From contig NZ_MDKE01000044.1 in NCBI RefSeq assembly GCF_001870485.1, forward strand, positions 62,001-126,000: a stretch of 64,000 bases of DNA, given 5' to 3'. The notes below the pieces were generated by a model that was given only the letters and a program-made list of their open reading frames with translations, was not told the origin of the DNA and made no database searches. The translations under genes and the position numbers were made by a program. Positions 36,323 through 45,289 of this stretch are shown here, in pieces. The stretch is from Oceanisphaera psychrotolerans (lineage in GTDB: Bacteria; Pseudomonadota; Gammaproteobacteria; Enterobacterales; Aeromonadaceae). Within the stretch, counting starts at the first letter, position 1, and the number at the start of each line of letters is the position of its first letter.

Positions 36323-37720
36323 ATGGATGTTTCAATTTCTGATATTTCAACGTCATCTCTTCCAGAAGGTACAGAGATAACGGTCAAGGGATGGGTGAGG
36401 ACAAGGCGAGATTCAAAATCTGGCGTTTCTTTTATTCATTTATCAGATGGCTCCTGTTTTAATTCGTTACAGATAGTTGTTCCTGATGAAATATCTAATT
36501 ATCAATCTGAAGTTATTAAAGTAACGGCTGGATGTTCAATTATTGCACGTGGGTGTCTTGTTCAATCCAAAGGAAGTGGGCAGAGTGTTGAACTGAGGGC
36601 AAGAGAGGTACATGTTGTAGGCTGGGTCAAAGATCCCGAGACATATCCCATGTCTTCAAAAAGACATAGCATGGAATATTTACGTGAACATGCCCATCTC
36701 AGGCCTCGCACCAATATAATAGGAAGCATGACTCGGGTTCGTAATTGCATATCTCAAGCTATTCACCGATTTTTCAACGAACAGGGTTTTTTGTGGGTTT
36801 CAACACCCATTATCACCGCATCCGACTGCGAAGGTGCGGGAGAGATGTTCCGTGTTTCAACTCTTGACCCTAATAATATCCCTTTGGATTCCAATGGTCA
36901 TGTAGATTTTAAAGAAGACTTTTTTGGAAAAGAAACCTTTTTGACCGTCTCGGGGCAGTTGAATACTGAAACATATGCTTGCGCCTTGAGCAAGGTTTAT
37001 ACTTTCGGTCCTACTTTTCGAGCGGAAAACTCTAATACCAGCCGTCACCTGGCCGAGTTTTGGATGGTAGAACCTGAAATTGCCTTTGCGGATCTTGAGC
37101 AAAGTGCTCAACTTGCAGAGTCATTGCTTAAATATATTTGCAAGGCAGTCCTTATCGAGCGGCAAGATGACATGAGTTTTTTTGTCAAGCATATTGACAG
37201 TAATGCAATCTCCCGATTGGAGAGGCTGATAAATATGGATTTTATCACTGTTGATTACGCAGAGGCTGTTGATATACTAATTGACTCCGGTAAGAAGTTT
37301 GAGTTTCCTGTCTATTGGGGAGTGGATCTTTCTTCCGAGCATGAGCGCTATCTGACTGAGATCCATTTTAATTCTCCCGTTATAGTCATTAACTATCCCA
37401 AAGAAATAAAAGCTTTCTATATGAAAGTGAATGATGATGGAAAAACAGTCGCAGCCATGGATGTATTGGCACCAGGTATAGGCGAAATAATAGGGGGGTC
37501 ACAACGCGAACACAGGATAGATGTTCTTGACGAAAGAATTGTTGAGGCGGGGATGAATCCAAAAGATTACGGTTGGTACAGGGAACTCAGGACATATGGT
37601 ACTGTACCTCATTCCGGGTTTGGACTCGGACTTGAAAGAATGGTTGCCTACGTAACAGGTATAAGCAACGTGCGAGATGTGATTCCTTTCCCCAGAACAC
37701 CGAAAAATGCAAGTTTCTGA
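36323..37720 (+). CDS. asnS: Full-length asparaginyl-tRNA synthetase inside the AT-rich block
   Basis: 465 residues against 466 for E. coli AsnRS, with all class II features: OB-fold anticodon domain ([18 protein letters not shown]), motif 1 region ([20 protein letters not shown]), motif 2 [16 protein letters not shown], and motif 3 [15 protein letters not shown], ending [11 protein letters not shown] like E. coli. I use the ATG at 36323, matching homologues. It is the most AT-rich gene of the window, unlike core genes, which suggests transfer. Whether the genome carries another asnS cannot be seen here. Confidence 0.94.
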   Translation: MDVSISDISTSSLPEGTEITVKGWVRTRRDSKSGVSFIHLSDGSCFNSLQIVVPDEISNYQSEVIKVTAGCSIIARGCLVQSKGSGQSVELRAREVHVVGWVKDPETYPMSSKRHSMEYLREHAHLRPRTNIIGSMTRVRNCISQAIHRFFNEQGFLWVSTPIITASDCEGAGEMFRVSTLDPNNIPLDSNGHVDFKEDFFGKETFLTVSGQLNTETYACALSKVYTFGPTFRAENSNTSRHLAEFWMVEPEIAFADLEQSAQLAESLLKYICKAVLIERQDDMSFFVKHIDSNAISRLERLINMDFITVDYAEAVDILIDSGKKFEFPVYWGVDLSSEHERYLTEIHFNSPVIVINYPKEIKAFYMKVNDDGKTVAAMDVLAPGIGEIIGGSQREHRIDVLDERIVEAGMNPKDYGWYRELRTYGTVPHSGFGLGLERMVAYVTGISNVRDVIPFPRTPKNASF

Positions 37721-37750
37721 TGATGATTTAGCCATTTTTTATCAGGGCCA

Positions 37751-38215
37751 ATGTCAGGTATACAGAGTCCTATGACTTTTAACAACGCCCATACGGTGTC
37801 GAGTGCTGCGTCTCACGATCTGCGTACCGCGCTGTTCCCCAACAGCGGCGCCAGCAGCAGTCGTGTCCTGTGGATCAACCGCAGCTGGGTGGCCATTCTT
37901 GGTTTCGTCGGCTTCCTGATGATGCTGTACGCGCCGCCCTTCATGCTGTCCTGGCTGGGCATTCTGGGCTCCGGCACCCTGCTGGCGGTGATGATAGGCC
38001 CGGTGTTTATCTCTTCTTTCTGGCAGGGGAATGCCTGGGGCGCGCTGGCGGCCATGTTTACCGGTCTGTTGACCAGCGGCAGTTTCCTGCTGTTCACCGA
38101 TGTGGGCTGGGTGGAAGGGCCGCTCTATGGTTGCCTGGCCTCGTCCGTCATCTATGTGGCGGTGAGCAAGCTGACTCAGGGAGCGGCGTCTTCCGCCGTG
38201 GCACGGAGCTGCTGA
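37751..38215 (+). pseudogene. C-terminal remnant of a sodium:solute symporter (SSS family)
   Basis: 154 codons, GC-rich, encoding only the last three or four transmembrane segments of an SSS symporter: SHDLRTALFP is the usual cytoplasmic loop, then WVAILGFVGFLMMLYAPPFM, MIGPVFISSFWQGNAWGALA and PLYGCLASSVIYVAVSKL. SSS proteins normally have about 13 segments and 500 residues, so the N-terminal two-thirds is missing. The truncation coincides with the right edge of the AT-rich block. It may once have followed the creatinase gene as its transporter. Confidence 0.8.
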
Positions 38216-38244
38216 TATCACCACCTGGCAGAATAAAAGTGACG
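38205..38244 (+). repeat. 40-bp dispersed direct repeat, copy A
   Basis: Starts GGAGCTGCTGATATCACCAC. It matches 44261-44300 in the same orientation at 36 of 40 positions. It lies at the end of the SSS remnant and just before the LysR gene. Probably a terminal segment of a lost mobile element. Confidence 0.85.
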
Positions 38245-38301
38245 GAGCCTTCCGTTATGCTGGTCAGTTGAGGAGTTATTGACCGGTTCTGTATCGCTGA
38301 C

Positions 38302-38332
38302 ATCATCCGATGACCACGGGTCATCGGATGAT
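38302..38332. terminator. Long perfect hairpin downstream of the LysR gene
   Basis: ATCATCCGATGACC-acg-GGTCATCGGATGAT, a 14-bp perfect stem. It sits downstream of the minus-strand LysR gene and of the SSS remnant, so a two-way terminator is likely, although T runs are poor. Confidence 0.6.
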
Positions 38333-38442
38333 TTATGTAATGCGACCAGGTACTTGCTGCCATTCATCAGTTCACGCCAGAAGCACGATCTGCCTCTGGG
38401 TGAACGATGTCAGCTATACGCCCACAGCGCATGAGGTCGGGT

Positions 38443-39345
38443 TCAGGAGGCGCCAAAGTCGATGTTGGCAAACTGTTCCATTAACCAGCTCTGAAAGGTT
38501 GCAACAGGGGGATGTTGCATCTTGTTGTTATCAGTGGCCACGCTGTACCAGGTGCAGCGAATGGCCCGGTTATCAAGCCTGACCAGCGAGCCTGATTCGA
38601 TTTCTTTTCTGCAAATGATGTTGTCCGCCAATATGATTCCTTCGCCGTCCACTGCCGCATCGATGGCCAGCGACAAGTCGGAATATACCTTGCCTTTCTC
38701 CCACTCTCTACGCTCCGGAAGATACTTCGAAAACCACTGCTGCCAGGTCTGTCTTCCGCTGTCGTGGAGCAGTGGCAGGTCGTAGAAGAGGGCAACAGCA
38801 TCTGCATACACTATTTTTTTGTAAAGCTCGGGTGAGCAGGCAGGAAAGCCATCAATCGGAAACCATCGCTGCTGAGAGGTTGAGTTGGCGGGAATTCGCT
38901 CCTCGAAATGAATGACAATGCTGGAAGATGGATCTCCTGTCACCAGAGGGGTCCAGACCGGTTTGAGATCAACCTCGATTCTTGGGTACTCGCCGCAGAA
39001 CTCTGTAATTTTCCTTCTTAGCCACCGTGATGCAATGGCCGGCTCGGCACACACGGTGACCGTTCCCGTCTGGTTCTGATGAAGCAGACTCTCACATGCA
39101 TCTCTCAGGATCTGGAATCCATTTGCTACCTGGGGCATCAGCATACGACCGTCGTCACTGAGCTCGATACGATTGCCGTATCTGACGAAAAGCTTGGTAC
39201 CAAACCAGAGTTCGAGGTTCTTGATGTGCTGACTGACAACACTGTGGCTGACGTTGAGTTCCTGTGCGGCCTTGGCAAAGCTGCAGTGCCTGGCTGCGGC
39301 TTCGAAGGCTCGTAGCGAATTCAAGTGTCTAAGGGAGCTGTTCAT
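38443..39345 (-). CDS. LysR-family transcriptional regulator (GcvA-like)
   Basis: 300 residues: winged HTH at the N terminus (LNSLRAFEAAARHCSFAKAA, ELNVSHSVVSQHIKNLE) and a LysR substrate-binding domain from about residue 95. The layout FAKAAQELNVSHSVVSQHIK is typical of the GcvA branch that controls amino-acid and beta-lactamase genes. It diverges from the cysteine hydrolase at 39616, so it probably controls the 39.6-44.2 kb cluster. Moderately AT-rich. Confidence 0.92.
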   Translation of the reverse strand: MNSSLRHLNSLRAFEAAARHCSFAKAAQELNVSHSVVSQHIKNLELWFGTKLFVRYGNRIELSDDGRMLMPQVANGFQILRDACESLLHQNQTGTVTVCAEPAIASRWLRRKITEFCGEYPRIEVDLKPVWTPLVTGDPSSSIVIHFEERIPANSTSQQRWFPIDGFPACSPELYKKIVYADAVALFYDLPLLHDSGRQTWQQWFSKYLPERREWEKGKVYSDLSLAIDAAVDGEGIILADNIICRKEIESGSLVRLDNRAIRCTWYSVATDNNKMQHPPVATFQSWLMEQFANIDFGAS

Positions 39346-39615
39346 CGGCTCAGCATAGTTAAAACCTTCGCTGAGAGCAAGATCTATCTAATTTTCAGCT
39401 GCCTTCAGTGTGACTAAGATATGACAACAGCAATGAGGAATACGCTCATAGAGGCAAACGTAAATAAGAGTAGATAGCACTTGTGTTGCACAAGTGACTT
39501 TTCTTGAAAGCATTAATTTTGAAGGTTTTATTAATGATGAGGTGCAGCTTGATATCGCACCTCACTATGTTTCACGTTTACATAACCGTCGCAGTATATA
39601 GGGATTGACATAAAA
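39346..39615. promoter_or_regulatory. Divergent regulatory region between LysR and the cysteine hydrolase
   Basis: 270 bp, AT-rich, without a gene. As the intergenic space of a divergent LysR pair it should hold the LysR T-N11-A binding sites and both promoters; I cannot name one site with confidence. Confidence 0.5.
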
Positions 39616-40254
39616 ATGACTACTACCAAGAAACGTAATCTTATTGAAGGTCGTGCGGCATTGATTGTTATAGATATTCAGGGCAGCACTTTCGTAGAGA
39701 AAGAAGTCAGATCTATTGCCCATATGCCTGATTACGACAAACGTATGGCAAGAACCAGAGTGGCCATCGACAAGGCGCGTGAGTGTGATATTCCCGTTAT
39801 TTTCATTCAGGAAATTCACCGGGCTAACCTGGTTGATATGGGAAGAGAGCTGGATGGCAGTGAAGATGTACATTGTCTGGACAATAACCCGGAAACCGAG
39901 TTGGCAAAAGAGGTGCTTGGTTTTCAACCAGATGATTACCATATTCAGAAACGACGTTACTCGGCATTTTTTGGTACCGATTTCGAAATTCTGCTACGCG
40001 GGTTGAAGGTCGACACCTTGATCCTGACCGGTGGGCTGACAGATGTATGCGTTCACTATACATTCGTCGATGGGCACCAGTCGGATTACTTTTGTCGCGT
40101 GATTGAGGATTGTGTTGCCGGCTCGAGTATCGAGGCACACAATGCATCCCTAAATGCCATGGAGTATCTGCAAACAGGAGCGATACGTTCACTGGATGAA
40201 GTCCTTCAGTCGATGGATCTCACATGTCGATCCGATATCGCCGTAAATGGTTAA
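39616..40254 (+). CDS. Isochorismatase-family cysteine hydrolase
   Basis: 212 residues with the catalytic triad of the family: Asp in ALIVIDIQGSTF (about residue 21), Lys in IQKRRYSAFFGTDFE (about 117) and Cys in LTGGLTDVCVHYT (about 141). Members include nicotinamidase, N-carbamoylsarcosine amidase, biuret hydrolase and ureidoacrylate hydrolase; residues alone do not tell which. Neighbouring permeases and ornithine cyclodeaminase suggest it releases ammonia from an amide or carbamoyl amino compound. First gene of the cluster divergent from LysR. Confidence 0.85.
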   Translation: MTTTKKRNLIEGRAALIVIDIQGSTFVEKEVRSIAHMPDYDKRMARTRVAIDKARECDIPVIFIQEIHRANLVDMGRELDGSEDVHCLDNNPETELAKEVLGFQPDDYHIQKRRYSAFFGTDFEILLRGLKVDTLILTGGLTDVCVHYTFVDGHQSDYFCRVIEDCVAGSSIEAHNASLNAMEYLQTGAIRSLDEVLQSMDLTCRSDIAVNG

Positions 40255-40580
40255 GGTTAATTACATTTCAAGGTTTGATAACTCAAGGGGATAGTGCGAA
40301 TACGTATTGAGTGCGACAGTAACACGCGGTGAGTTTGTCCAGCAATAAGGTGCGTCGCTCGGAAGTCTATTCTGAAGCCAGAGTTTCATTTGGCTTCAAT
40401 CCAGGCTCGCACCTGAATTAATGATGTATATGCTGATAATGTATGAATCAAGCCACTGTTGTTGAGCTGGTGATGGTATGTGTCGGCAGTATCTGACTGT
40501 GTTTATATAGTTCAGGCATGCCGACAACGACAATCGCTGCCGGGTCAATAAGCAGGTCTAAAAAGACAAGGATCAGAGAG
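40255..40580. other. Intergenic stretch between cysteine hydrolase and YjiH-type permease
   Basis: 326 bp without a supportable gene. It contains a GAAGCCA/TGGCTTC hairpin at 40374-40397 that could be a weak terminator, and must hold the promoter of the permease if that gene is not read from upstream. Confidence 0.4.
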
Positions 40581-41990
40581 ATGGAACTAGAAAAAGAATC
40601 ATATGGTGCAAGTGTGGATATATTCGATTCCACAGGAACTGCCAATCAACCAATGTCAAAAGCCAGACTACTTCGCTTTATCATTCCATCTTTGATGGGC
40701 GTCATGATGTTTATGACGCCGGTTGTTATAAATGGCAGTTTGATGATCCCCATTGTTTACCTTATAGAGTTAATTAATGGTTTTATTAAACCTTATATGT
40801 TGGAAGTGTCGGTTGCAGTTGCTGTTATTCCGTCAATATTAACCGCCGTTGTCAGCTTTAACTCGCGACTTAAAGCAATAGATAACCGTTTTCTTCAACT
40901 GTTAAACCCCGGTATGAAGTGGACGATAATACGTTTGCTTGGTGCCGCAACCATGTTGCTGGTTTATTTTCAAGTTGGTCCCGAATGGATATGGGACAGG
41001 GATACTGGCGGGGTACTGCTGTATGATGTGGCACCTGTGGTTCTGGCTATGTTTTTTGTCAGCTCGGTACTGCTTCCGCTCTTGACTGATTATGGCCTGA
41101 TGGAGTTTATCAGTGTGCTGGTGCATAAGATTTTCAGTCGTATTTTCGGCTTGCCGGGTCGTGCCGCCATCGATTGCCTGACTTCATGGTTATCCGATTC
41201 TACAGTGGGTGTCATCCTGACGACCCAGCAGTATCGCAATGGGTATTATACCAAACGTGAAGCTGCCGTTATTGCGAGCAGTTATTCCATTGTCTCTATT
41301 GCTTTTTCATATATTGTACTGAAGTTCGTCAGTATGGAGCATGTGTTTTTTTCCTGGTACTTTTCGGTAGCGGTATCAGGTGTTGTATGCGCCATGATAG
41401 TCCCCCGACTGATACCACTTAAAAATGTACCCAATACCTATTTCTCCAACAGGAGCAATGCGTCACAGGGATCTAGCCAAGGGGAGAATGAAAGTCACTT
41501 GAGGTGGGCGGTTCGGCGGGGAGTGGAGCGTGCAGACAGGGCCGAATCTCCAGCCAGGCAGGTCATGAACGGTATCCATGCCGCAACCGATGTGGCCATT
41601 ACTATTTATCCGGCCATGATGCTCCTGGGTGTTATCGGACTGTCGATAATAAAATATACAACCGTGATACAGTTTTTGGCGACACCGCTGGTGCCATATC
41701 TCGAGCTGCTGCAACTGCCGGAAGCTTCTGTGGCAGCCACAGCCATTATGACAGGGTTCATCGACTTATTAATGCCGGTAATACTGGCCGAAGATATCGA
41801 GAGTGAGTTGACACGGTTTGTTATTGCGGGTGTCGCGGTAAATGGAATTATCTATCTGACTGAAGTGGCAATTATTATCCTGAAAGCAAATATTGGTCTT
41901 AATATTCTCCATCTGTTTGCGATTTGGCTTATCAGATTGATTATTTCTCTGCCGGTCATGACTGCGCTTGGTCATCTGTTTGTTGTTTGA
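40581..41990 (+). CDS. YjiH-family membrane protein (nucleoside-recognition/Gate domain)
   Basis: About 469 residues from the ATG at 40581, chosen because GATCAGAGAG precedes it; an upstream ATG at 40518 adds 21 polar residues. About ten transmembrane segments in two halves linked by a polar loop near the middle (SNASQGSSQGENESHLRWAV). Gate-type segments include LTSWLSDSTVGVILTTQQYRN and ATAIMTGFIDLLMPVILAED. YjiH proteins are uncharacterised and often linked to amino-acid catabolism. Here it probably moves the substrate of the cluster. Confidence 0.85.
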   Translation: MELEKESYGASVDIFDSTGTANQPMSKARLLRFIIPSLMGVMMFMTPVVINGSLMIPIVYLIELINGFIKPYMLEVSVAVAVIPSILTAVVSFNSRLKAIDNRFLQLLNPGMKWTIIRLLGAATMLLVYFQVGPEWIWDRDTGGVLLYDVAPVVLAMFFVSSVLLPLLTDYGLMEFISVLVHKIFSRIFGLPGRAAIDCLTSWLSDSTVGVILTTQQYRNGYYTKREAAVIASSYSIVSIAFSYIVLKFVSMEHVFFSWYFSVAVSGVVCAMIVPRLIPLKNVPNTYFSNRSNASQGSSQGENESHLRWAVRRGVERADRAESPARQVMNGIHAATDVAITIYPAMMLLGVIGLSIIKYTTVIQFLATPLVPYLELLQLPEASVAATAIMTGFIDLLMPVILAEDIESELTRFVIAGVAVNGIIYLTEVAIIILKANIGLNILHLFAIWLIRLIISLPVMTALGHLFVV

Positions 41991-42075
41991 GTTCTGCGCC
42001 GGAATTATTCTGGCTGAGTGAGATTTAATGTTTTTTGAAATGGTTCCTGGTTAAGATCGGGTCTGCACCAATAGT

Positions 42076-42105
42076 CCCTCGCATACCATATCTGGTATGC
42101 GAGGG
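42076..42105. terminator. Perfect 13-bp hairpin after the YjiH-type gene
   Basis: CCCTCGCATACCA-tatc-TGGTATGCGAGGG. Very stable, 86 bp downstream of the stop and 80 bp before the next gene; no T run, so termination is not assured. Confidence 0.55.
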
Positions 42106-42184
42106 GGAGTTCCGATTGAACCGATGCGCTCATTTAAAATAAATTCGCTATAAATAATTAATCTTGTTTTAGGAAGCTTCGACG

Positions 42185-43102
42185 ATGACTAACAACAGAA
42201 ACCTTAATGCTGCCTTGCTAGCGTTGGTGTCTACGGCAGTGTTAAGCTTCAGTGATAATTTTGTCTCAATGGTATCGGCAGAAGCTGGACTTTGGCAGTT
42301 CAACCTGATCAGGTCGTGTTTCGCCATTCCTGTTCTTCTTGTCTTGGCAAGTTTTTTTAATCTGTCATTACGAGTGGTGGATTTAAAAATGACGGTGTTA
42401 CGTAGCCTGGCCGTGTCTACGGGGCTGCTTATCTATTTTGCTGCTTTGGGTTTTTTACCGGTAGCACAAGCTGGGGCTGGATTATTCAGCTCACCAATTT
42501 GGGTCCTTATTTTTTCTGCCGTTGTATTCGGCACCAAGATCAGGTTTCGCCAAGTCATTATTATTTCAATCGGTTTCGCGGGTGCACTAATGTTGTTGCA
42601 GCCAGATATGACCGATCTGTCGGTGCTGTCTGTTCTTCCGCTGACAGCAGGGGCTTTTTATGGCCTGGGCATGCTGGCAACCCGGCACTGGTGTGCGGAA
42701 GAGTCTGCGCTCACATTGGCCGTGGGAGTGTTTGTCACCCTGGGAGTCATCAGCTTTATCATGCTGACTGTTTTTACAATTTGGCCGGTGGCGGGAGGAA
42801 GCGAGAATTTTCTGCTCAGTGGCTGGAACAGGCCTACACCTATGTATTTGCTGCTGACCCTGGGCCAGGCGATTTGTTCGGTTATCGCTGTTTCCTTGAT
42901 TACGCAGGCCTACCGTATAGGTGATGCTGCTCAGGTTTCTGTTTTTGAGTATTCTTTTTTAGTATTTGCAGCTCTGTGGACCTTTATTATCTGGGGGCAA
43001 GAGACAAACATATTAGCCATTTTAGGTATTGTTGTAATATTTATTTCCGGCGCTGCCGTCTCATTTATGAGCGGAGCCTCTATTAGAAACCCGTCAAATT
43101 AA
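42185..43102 (+). CDS. DMT-superfamily (EamA) transporter
   Basis: 305 residues, ten transmembrane segments in two EamA repeats (about 10-135 and 150-290), e.g. VSTGLLIYFAALGFLPVAQAGAG and VFEYSFLVFAALWTFIIWGQE. Proteins of this family export or import metabolites such as amino acids. AGGAAG ribosome site. It is 11 bp upstream of the ornithine cyclodeaminase gene, so the two are probably co-transcribed; export of a surplus amino acid such as proline is one possibility. Confidence 0.9.
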   Translation: MTNNRNLNAALLALVSTAVLSFSDNFVSMVSAEAGLWQFNLIRSCFAIPVLLVLASFFNLSLRVVDLKMTVLRSLAVSTGLLIYFAALGFLPVAQAGAGLFSSPIWVLIFSAVVFGTKIRFRQVIIISIGFAGALMLLQPDMTDLSVLSVLPLTAGAFYGLGMLATRHWCAEESALTLAVGVFVTLGVISFIMLTVFTIWPVAGGSENFLLSGWNRPTPMYLLLTLGQAICSVIAVSLITQAYRIGDAAQVSVFEYSFLVFAALWTFIIWGQETNILAILGIVVIFISGAAVSFMSGASIRNPSN

Positions 43103-43113
43103 TTGGAGTTTTT

Positions 43114-44166
43114 ATGATGTATCGTTCTCCTTCCAAACTTGCTATGGTACCTTTTGTCAGTGTCGAAAATATGATGAATATCATAAGAGACATTGGAGTT
43201 GAAACACTGCTGCTTGAACTCTCTCATTATATTGAGGAAGACTTCAAGAGGTGGGAGCAGTTTGACCGCACTCCTCGGGTCGCTTCCCACTCGGATGTTG
43301 GCGTGATCGAATTGATGCCGACAGCGGATAGTGAAATATATTCTTTTAAATATGTGAATGGGCACCCCAAGAACCAGGCAGAAGGATTTCAAACAGTGAC
43401 AGCCTTTGGGGTGCTGTCCAATGTTAACAACGGCTACCCGGTCCTGCTGTCAGAAATGACCATATTGACAGCATTGCGCACGGCAGCAACATCTGCACTG
43501 ATGGCGAAGTATCTGGCGCCTAAATCATCGAAAGTCATGGGCATGATAGGTAATGGTGCCCAGTGTGAGTTTCAGGCGCTGGCATTTAAGAAAATATGCG
43601 GTGTAGAGACAGTAAAGCTTTATGATATTGATCCTGCTGCCACCGAAAAAGCAGCCACCAATCTTAGAGACCTGGGGCTGAATGTTATTCCCTGCTCAAC
43701 GGCAAAGGCTGCCGTCGAAGGTGTGGACATTATTACCACTTGTACGGCGGATAAAAGATATGCAACTATCCTGACCGATGACATGGTCCCGGCGGGTGTC
43801 CATGTGAATGCCATCGGGGGAGATTGCCCGGGAAAAACGGAGCTGCAGAAAGAGATATTGCAGCGTTCGGATATCTTTGTTGAGTACACGCCTCAAACCC
43901 GAATAGAAGGTGATATTCAGCAACTTGATAAAAATCACCCGGTAACCGAGATGTGGCAAGTCATCACCGGGCAGGCCGAAGGAAGGCAGACAGCCGATCA
44001 GATTACCGTCTTTGACGGTGTCGGGTTTGCCACCGAGGATTTCTCTGCCTTGCGTTATATAAGAGCGCAGTTGGAACGCACCGGGCATTATGTTGAGCTT
44101 GATTTTCTGGCCGACCCGGTGGATACACGTAATCTCTTCGGCATGGTCCAGAAATATACAGGTTAA
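43114..44166 (+). CDS. ocd: Ornithine cyclodeaminase
   Basis: 350 residues, the same length as P. putida ornithine cyclodeaminase, with close matches: RVASHSDVGVIELMP, YSFKYVNGHPKNQ, LLSEMTILTALRTAATSALM, the NAD-binding GMIGNGAQCEFQALAFK, NAIGGDCPGKTEL with the catalytic Asp, VEYTPQTRIEGDIQQL and TVFDGVGFATEDF. It converts L-ornithine to L-proline and ammonia with bound NAD. Two adjacent ATG codons offer starts at 43114 or 43117. Last gene of the cluster. Confidence 0.94.
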   Translation: MMYRSPSKLAMVPFVSVENMMNIIRDIGVETLLLELSHYIEEDFKRWEQFDRTPRVASHSDVGVIELMPTADSEIYSFKYVNGHPKNQAEGFQTVTAFGVLSNVNNGYPVLLSEMTILTALRTAATSALMAKYLAPKSSKVMGMIGNGAQCEFQALAFKKICGVETVKLYDIDPAATEKAATNLRDLGLNVIPCSTAKAAVEGVDIITTCTADKRYATILTDDMVPAGVHVNAIGGDCPGKTELQKEILQRSDIFVEYTPQTRIEGDIQQLDKNHPVTEMWQVITGQAEGRQTADQITVFDGVGFATEDFSALRYIRAQLERTGHYVELDFLADPVDTRNLFGMVQKYTG

Positions 44167-44260
44167 CCTTGTTTCTGATTAATGCGGTGTTTCCGGCTCC
44201 GATGTGCTCAACCATGACAGGGTAGGCTCGACCCGCCCGAAGGCATCCAGGTCATGGGGT

Positions 44261-44300
44261 GGAGCTGCTGATATCACCACTTGGCAGAATGAACATGACG
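44261..44300 (+). repeat. 40-bp dispersed direct repeat, copy B
   Basis: GGAGCTGCTGATATCACCAC followed by a diverged half; 36 of 40 positions equal copy A at 38205. Located 95 bp after ocd and before the next LysR gene, so the two copies bracket the 38.4-44.2 kb cluster. The 44167-44433 stretch holds no gene. Confidence 0.85.
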
Positions 44301-44433
44301 AAATGACAAGGCCCGGTTCTTCCGGGCTTTTCTGTGGATGACGCTGAAGAATGCCGGTGGTCTGAGCGAGCTGTTTTGCCAGTTCTGGACCCAGCGCCTG
44401 AGTTCCTGAGCCTGGCTATCTGCGGCAGCGGGT

Positions 44434-45289
44434 TCAGAGTGCGCTGAGCCCGTGCTTGAGGTAGTCGAGCAGCATGCGCGAGGCCGGGGTGAGCTGGTTG
44501 GGGTCGTAACTGAAGCCGATGGACAGGTTGCCAAGGGGAGGGCAGGGGGCATAGCTGGTCGAGGCTTCCAGCTTCGGGGACCGTGCTTCTGGACAAGGCG
44601 CTGATCCCCAGCCCCGCCTTGACGGCGGCATGGATCCCCAACAGGCTGGAGGTGCTGTACACGATGCGCCAGGGCTGGTTGGCCTGGGTCAGGGCGTTGA
44701 GGATCGACTTGCGATACAGACAACCCTTGGGATAGAGGATCAGTGGCAGTGGCGCGTCCGGCTCCAGCATCAGATTGTTGCTGCGTACCCATACCAGGGG
44801 CTCTGTGATGTAATCGGTCAGCCGGGGATGAGGTTGATTGCTTTCTTCTATCGCCATCACCAGATCGTATTCGCCCTGACCATAGTCATGCAGCAGGTTG
44901 GCACTGATGTCGCTGCTCACATCCAGAGTCACGTTGGGGTAGGCCTGAGAAAAACGGCCAATGGTGGTGGCCAGAAACGAGACTTCGAAATCGTTGGGAA
45001 TACCCAGCCGTACCGAGCCGCTGACCTTGGGTGAATCCAGCCGAGAGACGACCGTATCGTTCAAATCCAGCATCTTCTGGGCATAACCCAGCAGCAACTG
45101 ACCCTCTTCAGTCAGCTGCAGACCGCTGGCGCGATGAAACAGCCGGATATCGAGCAGCTCTTCCAGCCGCTTTACCTGCAGGCTGACGGCGGGTTGCGAG
45201 CGGCCCAGCCGTTCACCGGCCTGAGTAAAGCCCCCCAGCTGACTGATGGTAACAAAGGTGCGCAGCAGATCCGTGGGCAGATTTTTCAT
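44434..45289 (-). pseudogene. LysR-family regulator with a 1-bp frameshift in the last 40 codons
   Basis: HTH segment LRTFVTISQLGGFTQAGERL with RSQPAVSLQVKRLEELL, then a full substrate-binding domain to DQLCPLP. There the frame slips: a GGG at 44540-44542 (CCC on the coding strand) needs one base fewer to continue PLGNLSIGFSYDPNQL and end GLSAL at 44434. As sequenced, the frame runs on to 44252 through repeat B with a meaningless tail. All of the DNA-binding and most of the effector domain are unaffected. GC-rich core-type gene. Regulated target not evident. Confidence 0.85.

Noticed and set aside
33725-37783. 8-bp CTTTTAAC at both edges of the AT-rich block as a target-site duplication
   Set aside because: Too short and too simple to exclude chance; no transposase or terminal inverted repeats accompany it. 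Kept only as a remark.
38148-38363. 71-codon frame across repeat A on the minus strand
   Set aside because: Its only link is the shared repeat (also read in the LysR tail at 44252); it reflects the repeat relic and not a gene.
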